A stretch of DNA of 64,000 nt from Antarctobacter heliothermus. GTDB taxonomy: Bacteria > Pseudomonadota > Alphaproteobacteria > Rhodobacterales > Rhodobacteraceae. The DNA lies in the NCBI RefSeq assembly GCF_900188425.1, contig NZ_FZON01000006.1, positions 1 to 64,000 of the forward strand. Direction: 5' to 3'. The translations under genes and the position numbers were made by a program. Below the pieces are notes generated by a model, which saw only the letters and a program-made list of their open reading frames with translations, was not told the DNA's origin and did no database searches. Below, piece by piece: positions 57,289-64,000 of the stretch; position 1 is the stretch's first letter, and every line of letters begins with the position of its first letter.

Positions 57289-57344
57289 TTCTTCTGGCCA
57301 GAAATATCCCGGGTGGAGTTTGAGGAGGGCAGCGCCCTCCTCAA
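57289..57344 (-). repeat. Dispersed 3' element, copy E
   Basis: On the minus strand, 47 nt after the phnM stop: hairpin TTGAGGAGGGC-GCT-GCCCTCCTCAA (11-bp stem, 57344-57320), then a tail with CCCGGGATATTTCTGGCCAG and AAGAA. Also lies 24 bp after purK on the other strand. Confidence 0.78.
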
Positions 57345-57391
57345 GGCCTGCGTGGCCCGAACGCAAACCACCCTGCGCGCACAGCGCCCCG

Positions 57392-58537
57392 CTAAGCGAT
57401 AAACCGCGCCGCCACAGGGCCGCTCATATACGCCACCTGCCCGCCCGCAATCACCGCCGCGATGCGCCGCGTCTCGCGCTCCATCACCACCACGTCGGCC
57501 CGCAACCCAGGCTCCAGCCGCCCGCGATCCGTCAGGCCCAGCACCCGCGCCGGTCCCTCGGACACCAGTGCCCAGGCCGCCGCCTCCTCCATCAGGCCCA
57601 GCTCTACACAGCGCCACGCCGCCCGCGCGGGGGACGGATAGTGATAGTCCGATGCCAGCGCATCGCACAGCCCCGCGCCGATCAACTCCAAGGCCGACAC
57701 ATTGCCCGCATGGCTCGCCCCGCGCACCACATTGGGCGCGCCCAGAACCACCGGCTCGCCCGCATCCCGCGCCGCCTGCGCCGCCTCCAGTGTCTCGGGG
57801 AACTCCGACACGCACACCCCGCGCCGCCGCCAGTCTGCGCGGCCCTCGGCGGTCTGGTCGTCATGGCTGCCCATGCGCACATCCCGCGCCGCCAGCCGGG
57901 CGCACAGCGCGTCCAGCGCCTCCGGCACCTCGGCCCGTGCGTCGTACAGCCGTTGCATCAGCGCCAGATGCGTCTGAGGGCTGCGCCCCGATTTCAGCGC
58001 CTGCCCGGTCAGGCGCGGCGGCGTGCGCCCCTCGGACAGCCGCTTGTGCGGCAGGTGGTCGTTGAACACCACATACCCGATGCCCCAACGGTCCAGCGCC
58101 GCCTCCGCATCGGCAAAACTCTCGGGAAAATGGGTCTCCAGCCGCATCTGCACCCGCAGATCCACCGGCACACTCGGGGCCACCGCATCAACGGCGGCAA
58201 AGACCTCCTGCGCAAACTCCGGCCCGCGCATCCCGCCTTCCCATGACCAGAACTGCGCCAGCACAGCGGTTGTGATGCCGCAGGCCCCCAGTTCGGCGGC
58301 CACGGCCACCATGCCGGAATCCCGTTCCCGCAATGCGCCCCGGCGCGGGGCCATGTGGCGTTCAAACCCGTCGCCATGCACGTCCACGATCCCCGGCAAC
58401 AGGTCATAGCCTGACAGATCAACGGTGCGCCCCACCGGCCCATCCGCAATCACACCGCCCGCCAACGACAGCGGCGCGGCGTCCCAGCCACCGGGTCGCA
58501 TTACCCGCGCGCCGCGCAGATCCAGGTCAATCGGCAT
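57392..58537 (-). CDS. phnM: PhnM: alpha-D-ribose 1-methylphosphonate 5-triphosphate diphosphatase
   Basis: 381 residues from ATG 58537. Amidohydrolase fold: [20 protein letters not shown] (first HxD-type metal site), [36 protein letters not shown] and C-terminal [10 protein letters not shown]. In the C-P lyase pathway it removes pyrophosphate from the ribose intermediate. No other phn gene is near, so it is displaced or has a side role. Overlaps the secreted hydrolase gene upstream by 11 bp. Confidence 0.92.
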   Translation of the reverse strand: MPIDLDLRGARVMRPGGWDAAPLSLAGGVIADGPVGRTVDLSGYDLLPGIVDVHGDGFERHMAPRRGALRERDSGMVAVAAELGACGITTAVLAQFWSWEGGMRGPEFAQEVFAAVDAVAPSVPVDLRVQMRLETHFPESFADAEAALDRWGIGYVVFNDHLPHKRLSEGRTPPRLTGQALKSGRSPQTHLALMQRLYDARAEVPEALDALCARLAARDVRMGSHDDQTAEGRADWRRRGVCVSEFPETLEAAQAARDAGEPVVLGAPNVVRGASHAGNVSALELIGAGLCDALASDYHYPSPARAAWRCVELGLMEEAAAWALVSEGPARVLGLTDRGRLEPGLRADVVVMERETRRIAAVIAGGQVAYMSGPVAARFIA

Positions 58538-59282
58538 CGCAGTCTCCCAACAGACACGACAGCAATTCCTCGTCCAGCAGAACGCGCCAATCGACGTCGC
58601 TGTCGAAATGCCCCGTCTCAAGGAAAAGCACCACCTGCACCATCGCTTCCGGCGCCTGCATCATGAAGGTATGCGTGACCGGCAAGACGATGTGATCGCG
58701 CATCCCCAGCACCCGGGTCGACTCGACGGACACCTTGCCGTCATCCTGTCCCGGCAACATCGAACTGGTCACAAGGTTCAGCGTCCGCGACCCGGCAATC
58801 ACCCCCAGCGGAAAATCCACCGCCGGCAGCCGCGCGGCCAGGCTTTCCGGCCCGGTGCCCAGCTGCAGCCCCGCAGGCCCGTTGTACCACTCGAAGATCT
58901 CCCAGCCGCCCATCACGTCGACCAGCTCGCTGCCGCCATTGGGCGGCCCCATCATCACCACCCGGCCCAGCCGCTCTGGCCGGTGATCCTGCAACCAGTA
59001 GCGCAGCAGGATACCCCCCATGGAATGGGTGACAAAATGCACCCTCTGCGTACCGCATTGCGCCACCGCCTGCGGCAACGTTTCATTGGCCAACCGCTCA
59101 ACACGGTCGGACGTGGACGCATAGCCCGGCGTGATCACCCGGTGTCCCCGCGCCTCCAGAACCAGCCCCAGAACCGCCATCGAATATTCGGTCCGCGCCA
59201 GCCCGTGCAGCAGGATCACACAGTCCCCGGCACGCGCCGCAACCGGGAACAAGGTCAGGAGTGAAAGCAAAAACCATTTCAT
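58527..59282 (-). CDS. Secreted lipase-like alpha/beta hydrolase
   Basis: 251 residues with signal peptide [18 protein letters not shown]. Oxyanion region [11 protein letters not shown], nucleophile THSMGGI (THSMG elbow at about 84-89), acid near GQDDGKVS and His in LPVTHTFMM. Typical of small PGAP1/lipase-like esterases. First gene of a two-gene unit with phnM. Substrate unknown. Confidence 0.85.
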   Translation of the reverse strand: MKWFLLSLLTLFPVAARAGDCVILLHGLARTEYSMAVLGLVLEARGHRVITPGYASTSDRVERLANETLPQAVAQCGTQRVHFVTHSMGGILLRYWLQDHRPERLGRVVMMGPPNGGSELVDVMGGWEIFEWYNGPAGLQLGTGPESLAARLPAVDFPLGVIAGSRTLNLVTSSMLPGQDDGKVSVESTRVLGMRDHIVLPVTHTFMMQAPEAMVQVVLFLETGHFDSDVDWRVLLDEELLSCLLGDCDAD

Positions 59283-59335
59283 GCCGCTGGCATAGCGCCG
59301 GTCCAGCCCCTAGAAAAGGACCAAAGGAGCGTCCA

Positions 59336-59776
59336 ATGCCCAGCCCCCGCATCGCCACCCGTGCCGTGATCCTGCATGAGGACCGGCTGCTGCTGGTCAA
59401 TGCGTGGCGCGATGTGCAATCCGATCTGTGGTGCGCCCCCGGTGGCGGCGCCGAACGCCACGCCAGCCTGCCGGACAACCTGATCCGCGAAGTGTATGAG
59501 GAAACCGGCCTGACCATCGCCGTCGGTGCGCCCTGCCTGATCAACGAATTTCACGACCCCAAGGGCCGCTTTCACCAGGTCGAGGTGTTCTTTCGCGCCA
59601 CGATCACCGCCGGGGCGCTGTCGGACCTCTGGAAAGACCCCGAAGGCATCGTCCACACCCGCTGTTTCTTCACCCGGGCGGAGGTCGCCAAACTGCGCCT
59701 GAAACCTTCCAGCCTGCCCGACGTGGCCTGGGGAACCGGACTTGTCTACGACCCGCTGGAACCGATCCTGCGCTAG
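59336..59776 (+). CDS. NUDIX hydrolase
   Basis: 146 residues from ATG 59336 with AAAGGAG upstream. NUDIX box GGGAERHASLPDNLIREVYE then ETGL; the catalytic REVYEE is intact, but the first conserved Glu of GxxxxxE is Ala. Hydrolyses nucleoside diphosphates linked to X; substrate unknown. Divergent from the lipase-like gene. Confidence 0.88.
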   Translation: MPSPRIATRAVILHEDRLLLVNAWRDVQSDLWCAPGGGAERHASLPDNLIREVYEETGLTIAVGAPCLINEFHDPKGRFHQVEVFFRATITAGALSDLWKDPEGIVHTRCFFTRAEVAKLRLKPSSLPDVAWGTGLVYDPLEPILR

Positions 59777-59815
59777 GCCGCAGCAGGTCAAAGACCTAAC
59801 AAAAGGTAAAACCGC

Positions 59816-59866
59816 CTCTGTAACCCCTTGATCTATAACACGCGCACTCCTGTCCACGCGTGGACA
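59816..59866 (+). repeat. Composite palindromic element, copy 2
   Basis: CTCTGTAA at 59816, TTGAT at 59828, palindrome TGTCCACGCGTGGACA at 59851-59866, with the same spacing as the copy before rpmH. Here it lies between two convergent genes (NUDIX and DMT exporter), so a promoter role is unlikely. Confidence 0.7.
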
Positions 59867-59868
59867 CC

Positions 59869-60711
59869 CTATCTCCGCAGCACCGACAGCGCGACCCCGC
59901 CCAGCACGACCATGGACGCCACCATAAAATCCGCCGTCACCGCCTCACCCAGAAAAATCATGCCCCCCGCCATCGCAATGACCGGCACGGTCAGCTGCGC
60001 CACCGCCGCGATACTGCCCGTCACCTGAGGCAACACATGATACCACAGCGCATAGCCCAGCCCCGAGGTCACCGCGCCAGAAATCACCGCCAGAACGATG
60101 CCCGACACCTCCGGCGCCACCGCCTCCGGACTGACCGGCAAGGCCAGCCCCAGCAGGAACCCGATCGGCGCGGCCAGCACAAAATTCGCCCCCGTCGCCA
60201 ACAGCGGATCGTCGGCACGCCGCCCGGCCAGCGAATAAATTCCCCAACCCACCCCCGCCAGAACCATCGCCGCGCCATGCACCAGACTCAACTCCAGCCC
60301 CCCACCCGGCCAAAGCAACCAGATCAGCCCGCCAAAGGCCATCGCCGCCCCCATCCAACGCAACAGCGGCGGACGCTCGCCCCCGATCAGGCTGCCACCA
60401 AACATCGTCACCTGCACGGTCCCGAACAGGATCAACGCCCCCAGCCCCGCATCCAACGCGACATAGGCCACCGAAAACCCGTAGATATACAGAACCAGCC
60501 CCAAGACTCCGGCCACCCGACCCGGACCGCCCAGCACCACCCGCCCGCGCAGCAGCAAGCCCAGCAAAACCAATACCACCGCCCCGGACCACAGCCGGAT
60601 GCTCCCAAAGCTCACCGCATCAATCCCGCCCGCCGCCAGCGCGGCCCGGTTCAGCACGGAATTGGCGGCAAAGGCCACCATGGTCAGCGCGATCAAGATA
60701 GGGAGACGCAT
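59869..60711 (-). CDS. EamA/DMT-family transporter
   Basis: 280 residues from ATG 60711, ten TM segments in two EamA repeats. MRLPILIALTMVAFAANSVL at the start, the first repeat ending near GGLIWLLWPG, the second with SGLGYALWYHVLPQVTGSIA and GMIFLGEAVT. Probably a metabolite exporter; substrate unknown. The palindromic element ends 2 bp after its stop. Confidence 0.88.
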   Translation of the reverse strand: MRLPILIALTMVAFAANSVLNRAALAAGGIDAVSFGSIRLWSGAVVLVLLGLLLRGRVVLGGPGRVAGVLGLVLYIYGFSVAYVALDAGLGALILFGTVQVTMFGGSLIGGERPPLLRWMGAAMAFGGLIWLLWPGGGLELSLVHGAAMVLAGVGWGIYSLAGRRADDPLLATGANFVLAAPIGFLLGLALPVSPEAVAPEVSGIVLAVISGAVTSGLGYALWYHVLPQVTGSIAAVAQLTVPVIAMAGGMIFLGEAVTADFMVASMVVLGGVALSVLRR

Positions 60712-60898
60712 CGGCACTCTCTGGCTAAGTCACAAATCTCAGGGCCGGACGACAAACCGCGTCCGCAACGCATCATCAACCCCAGACGCGCTTGCCGTCT
60801 ACATGACGTAAAAAACGCTACGCGAAAACCCGCAGCCGACACCCTCGGCAAAGCGCATTTCTTTCGGCACCCCGCCCGCACTCGGGGACTCCCCCGTG

Positions 60899-60978
60899 TT
60901 TCTTCTGTCCGAAAATATCCCGGGGGAGGCGCCACAGGCGACGGGGGTCATGCTGCAAGCATGCCTTCGGCATGACGC
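60899..60978 (-). repeat. Dispersed 3' element, copy F
   Basis: On the minus strand, about 5 nt after the smc stop: a compound hairpin region (CATGCC-GAA-GGCATG plus GGGGG...CCCCC arms, 60978-60940) followed by a tail with CCCGGGATATTTTCGGACAG and AAGAAA ending at 60899. Confidence 0.72.
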
Positions 60979-60982
60979 CCCC

Positions 60983-63900
60983 TCAGGCCACCAGGCTCTC
61001 GGCGCGCTTGAGATCGACCGAAACCAACTGGCTGACACCCTGCTCCTGCATCGTCACGCCAAACAAGCGGTCCATCCGCGCCATCGTCACCGCGTGGTGG
61101 GTGATGATCAGAAACCGCGTGTCGGTCCGGCGGCACATCTCGTCCAGCATGTCGCAGAAACGGGTCACGTTGGCATCGTCCAGCGGCGCATCCACCTCGT
61201 CCAGCACGCAGATCGGTGCGGGATTGGCCATGAACACCGCAAAGATCAGAGCCAGACAGGTCAGCGTCTGCTCCCCCCCCGACATCAGCGACAGGGTTGA
61301 CAGCTTCTTGCCCGGCGGCTGGCACATGATCTCAAGACCCGCCTCCAGCGGATCATCGCTTTCGACCATCATCAGGCTGGCCTCGCCACCGCCAAAGAGA
61401 TGGGTGAACAGCATCGAAAAGTTGCTGTTCACTTGCTCGAACGCCGTCAGCAGCCGCTCGCGCCCCTCACGGTTCAGGCTGGCAATGCCCGAGCGCAGCG
61501 TCTTGACCGCTTCCTCAAGGTCCGATTTCTCCGACACAAGTGTGTCGTGCTCGTCCTGAACCTCTTTGGCATCTTCCTCAGCGCGCAGGTTCACCGCACC
61601 CAGCGCATCGCGCTGGCGTTTCAGGCGGGACACCTCGGCCTCGACCTTGTCAGAGGCGGGCATCTCGTCCGGATCGGTGTCCAACTGGGTCAGCAACGCA
61701 GCCGGGGTCAGGTCCATTTCGTCCGAAATCCGCCCCGCCGCCGTCACCACTGTTTCGTGCGCGGCCTCGGCACGGGCCTCGGCGCGGGCGCGGGCCTCAC
61801 GCGCCTCACCCGCGTGCCGTTCGGCGTCCCGCTCGGCGGCAATGGCCTCGCGCAGCGCACCCTCGGCAACTGACAGCGCATCACTTGCCTCTGCCTTGCG
61901 CGCCTCGGCGGCCTCCATCGCGTCGGTCAGGTCGCCGCGCTGATCCTCCAGCGCGCCGGGAACATCCTCGGCCTCGGCCAGTTCCGCCTCGCTGTCGGCC
62001 TTGCGTTCGGCCAGTTCGGTGGCGCGTTTCTCGGCAGTCTCAAGCCGGTGCCGCCAGCCGGACAGATCCTTGGTCACCTGCTGTGAGCGCCCCTTGCGGG
62101 CGTCGCCATCACGCCGCAATTCATCATGGGCCGACCGTTTGGCCATCATGGTCATGCGCGCCGCCTCGACCGTCATCTTGACGTCTTCGGCCTGCGCGCG
62201 CGCCTCTTCGAGATCGTCCAGCGTGTCGACCGCGCGCTGCGCCTCTGCCAGTTGGCCGCGTGCGGCACCGGCCTCATCCTCGTAGCGTTTGACCGACAGC
62301 GCCGCGCTTTCAACCTTGCCCTCGGACATGTCGCGTTCGGCCTCTGCACGGCTGAGCGCGCGGGCCGCATCGGCCACCGCCTGATCCGCTGTCCTGCGGG
62401 CCAGACGCGCGGTCTTGTCCGCCTCTGTCAGATCCCGCAACTGCGCAACCAGCGACTCGTGCGCCGCCAGCGTGCCGTCCAGCCGGGCCGAGGCCTCTGC
62501 CATCTCCTGCTTGAGCCCCTCCAGCCGGTTCAGCTGTTCCAGCCGCAGCGCCGCGGTCGAGGGCTGATCCTCGGCCCAGGCCCGGTAACCGTCCCAGCGC
62601 CACAAATCGCCCTCCAGCGTGACCAGCCGCTGCCCCGGTTTCAACAAGGCTTGCAGGCGCGGGCCGTCGTCGGCGTCAACCAGACCGATCTGGCTGAGGC
62701 GGCGCGACAGCACGTCGGGAACCGACACATGCCCCGCCAGCGGGCTGGCCCCCTCGGGCAAGGGCTGCGTGTCGTCATAGGCGGCCAGCACAACCCAGCC
62801 GGTCGGTCCGTCGCCCTCGACCTCGGGCGCGCGCAGGTCATCCGCCAATGCGGCCCCCAGCGCCTTTTCGTACCCCTGTTCCACCTGAAGCCGGTCAAGG
62901 ATCTGCCCGCCCTCGGCGGTATCGCGGTCCAGCAACCGGGCCAGCGCCGTCACCTCGGCCCTCAGGGCGTTCATCTGGCCCTCGGCCTCGGACCTCTCAC
63001 CACGGGCTTCGGCCTCACGCGCCTGCGTTTCGGTGCGGGCTGTTTCGGCCTCGGTCAGGGCGTCCTCGGCCTCTTCCGCCGCGGCGTGGGCCTCTTCCAG
63101 TCGGTCCTGCGCCAGTTCTGCCGCCTCGCGCGACAGCGCCTGAGACTCGCGCGCGGTGTCAACCATGGCGCGGGCGCGCACCGCGTCGGCCTCATTGCGG
63201 TCAAGCGTCTTGCGGCAATCCGCAAGAAAGCGCTGCGCTGACTGGTGCCGCGCCGCCAGCCGCGCCACATCCTCTGTCTGTTGTTCAAGGTCGGCTTCGC
63301 GTGCCTGCAAGATGCTGGATGCCTCTCCCGCTGCCTCATGTGCCTCTGCCAGCCGCTCATCATGCCCTTCAGAGGCTTTTTGCAGCTCGCGTGCTTCCCA
63401 CTCCAGCCGCTCGATCGTCTCTCCGGCGTCGCGGTTCAACCCGGCCTCGCGGTCCATGTCGCGCACCAGTTGGGCGATACGGCTCTGCAAGGTCTCGATC
63501 CGGGCAAACGCCTGCTTTTCCTGATCGGTCAGGGTGTCACGCTGCACGATCAGTCGTTGCAGCACAGCGGCGGCGATGGCCTCTTCCTCGCGCAGCGGCG
63601 GCAAAGCGTCCTCATAGGTGCTGCGCGTCTTTTCCGCTGATCGGGCCGCAGTCTCGGCCTGCGCGGCCTTTGTCACCGTCTCGCGCAGCGCGGCATCCGC
63701 CACGGCGCGCGCCTCATCCGCCTCGCGCCAGCGGCGGTACAGCAGCATCCCTTCGGCCTGCCGCAGTTCCGTGCCGATGGCGCGGTAGCGCGCCGCCTGC
63801 CGCGCCTGTTTGGCCAGTTGCGACAGTTGCCCCGCCAGTTGTTCGACCACGTCATCGACGCGCAGCAGGTTGGTTTCGGTGCTTTTAAGTTTCAGCTCTG

Positions 63901-64000
63901 CCTCATGGCGGCGCTGGTACAGCCCGCCGATCCCGGCGGCATCCTCAAGGATCTTGCGGCGGTTCTTGGGCTTGGCGTTGATCAGTTCCGAGATCTGCCC
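60983..64000 (-). CDS. smc: Chromosome segregation protein SMC (N-terminus cut off)
   Basis: 1005 residues present; about 145 N-terminal residues, with Walker A, lie beyond the right edge. The visible part starts in ELINAKPKNRRKILEDAAGI (the SMC family block after the head), runs through a long coiled coil with a hinge (about 400-550, e.g. GWVVLAAYDDTQPLPEGAS), and ends with the C-terminal head: signature MSGGEQTLTCLALIFAVF and Walker B ICVLDEVDAPLDDANV. Forms condensin with ScpA/B. Confidence 0.97.
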   Translation of the reverse strand, partial: GQISELINAKPKNRRKILEDAAGIGGLYQRRHEAELKLKSTETNLLRVDDVVEQLAGQLSQLAKQARQAARYRAIGTELRQAEGMLLYRRWREADEARAVADAALRETVTKAAQAETAARSAEKTRSTYEDALPPLREEEAIAAAVLQRLIVQRDTLTDQEKQAFARIETLQSRIAQLVRDMDREAGLNRDAGETIERLEWEARELQKASEGHDERLAEAHEAAGEASSILQAREADLEQQTEDVARLAARHQSAQRFLADCRKTLDRNEADAVRARAMVDTARESQALSREAAELAQDRLEEAHAAAEEAEDALTEAETARTETQAREAEARGERSEAEGQMNALRAEVTALARLLDRDTAEGGQILDRLQVEQGYEKALGAALADDLRAPEVEGDGPTGWVVLAAYDDTQPLPEGASPLAGHVSVPDVLSRRLSQIGLVDADDGPRLQALLKPGQRLVTLEGDLWRWDGYRAWAEDQPSTAALRLEQLNRLEGLKQEMAEASARLDGTLAAHESLVAQLRDLTEADKTARLARRTADQAVADAARALSRAEAERDMSEGKVESAALSVKRYEDEAGAARGQLAEAQRAVDTLDDLEEARAQAEDVKMTVEAARMTMMAKRSAHDELRRDGDARKGRSQQVTKDLSGWRHRLETAEKRATELAERKADSEAELAEAEDVPGALEDQRGDLTDAMEAAEARKAEASDALSVAEGALREAIAAERDAERHAGEAREARARAEARAEAAHETVVTAAGRISDEMDLTPAALLTQLDTDPDEMPASDKVEAEVSRLKRQRDALGAVNLRAEEDAKEVQDEHDTLVSEKSDLEEAVKTLRSGIASLNREGRERLLTAFEQVNSNFSMLFTHLFGGGEASLMMVESDDPLEAGLEIMCQPPGKKLSTLSLMSGGEQTLTCLALIFAVFMANPAPICVLDEVDAPLDDANVTRFCDMLDEMCRRTDTRFLIITHHAVTMARMDRLFGVTMQEQGVSQLVSVDLKRAESLVA

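Overview
The window is chromosomal DNA from a high-GC alphaproteobacterium, most likely a member of the Rhodobacteraceae (Roseobacter group). Supporting signs are a phosphatidylcholine synthase, an hsp20-DUF1150 pair, a fused ATP sulfurylase/APS kinase, a Hint-domain protein, a PuuE-UraD fusion, many ATGA/GTGA gene overlaps, and the local order rpmH-rnpA-yidD...yidC-MOSC-engB-argB. I see no phage, insertion sequence, plasmid gene or CRISPR array. The genus is inferred only from gene content.

Layout. 1-3.7 kb: purine-ring catabolism (NCS2 permease, AllA, PuuE-UraD fusion, divergent UraH). 3.9-15.3 kb: an amide/carbamoyl-compound uptake and hydrolysis cluster (D-carbamoylase, RidA, two amidases, a complete Opp/Dpp-type ABC transporter, a cysteine-less Asp/Glu/hydantoin racemase-like protein, a FAH-family hydratase). 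15.5 kb: tRNA-Arg(ACG). 15.7-19.3 kb: a VTT membrane protein, a flavoprotein disulfide oxidoreductase and an orphan histidine kinase, all on the minus strand. 19.7-29.1 kb: a long plus-strand run with rpmH, rnpA, yidD, a possible cysteine-codon leader peptide, a DUF1127-like gene, ttcA, an EAL protein, yidC, MOSC, engB, argB, a ferredoxin-like protein and sixA. 29.2-36.9 kb: an amino-acid binding protein, a coupled crcB-rluC-HAD-ATP12 operon, an alpha/beta hydrolase, rarA and a Deg protease. 37-41.5 kb: pcs, a transglutaminase-like gene and the xylBA operon with a LacI-type operator. 41.8-46.9 kb: ubiK, the lgt-midA-pgeF operon, a small protein, a Hint protein and an Lrp regulator. 47-50.4 kb: trxB and an unusual winged-helix/ATP sulfurylase/APS kinase fusion. 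50.5-55.6 kb: secreted proteins including two tandem HExxH proteins, then DUF1150, hsp20 and ydcH. 55.7-64 kb: purEK, phnM, a secreted lipase-like protein, a NUDIX protein, a DMT exporter and most of smc.

The most interesting signals are: (i) the in-frame fusion of an EPS-type MarR winged helix to a sulfate-activating enzyme, with a strong internal ribosome-binding site; (ii) a dispersed 3' element (GC hairpin plus a conserved tail), six copies, always in the same orientation relative to the adjacent gene; (iii) a composite palindromic element present twice with exact internal spacing; (iv) a sigma32-like promoter plus ROSE-like thermometer in front of hsp20; (v) a cysteine-codon leader ORF with mutually exclusive RNA pairings. 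All regulatory calls come from reading the sequence and are not tested.
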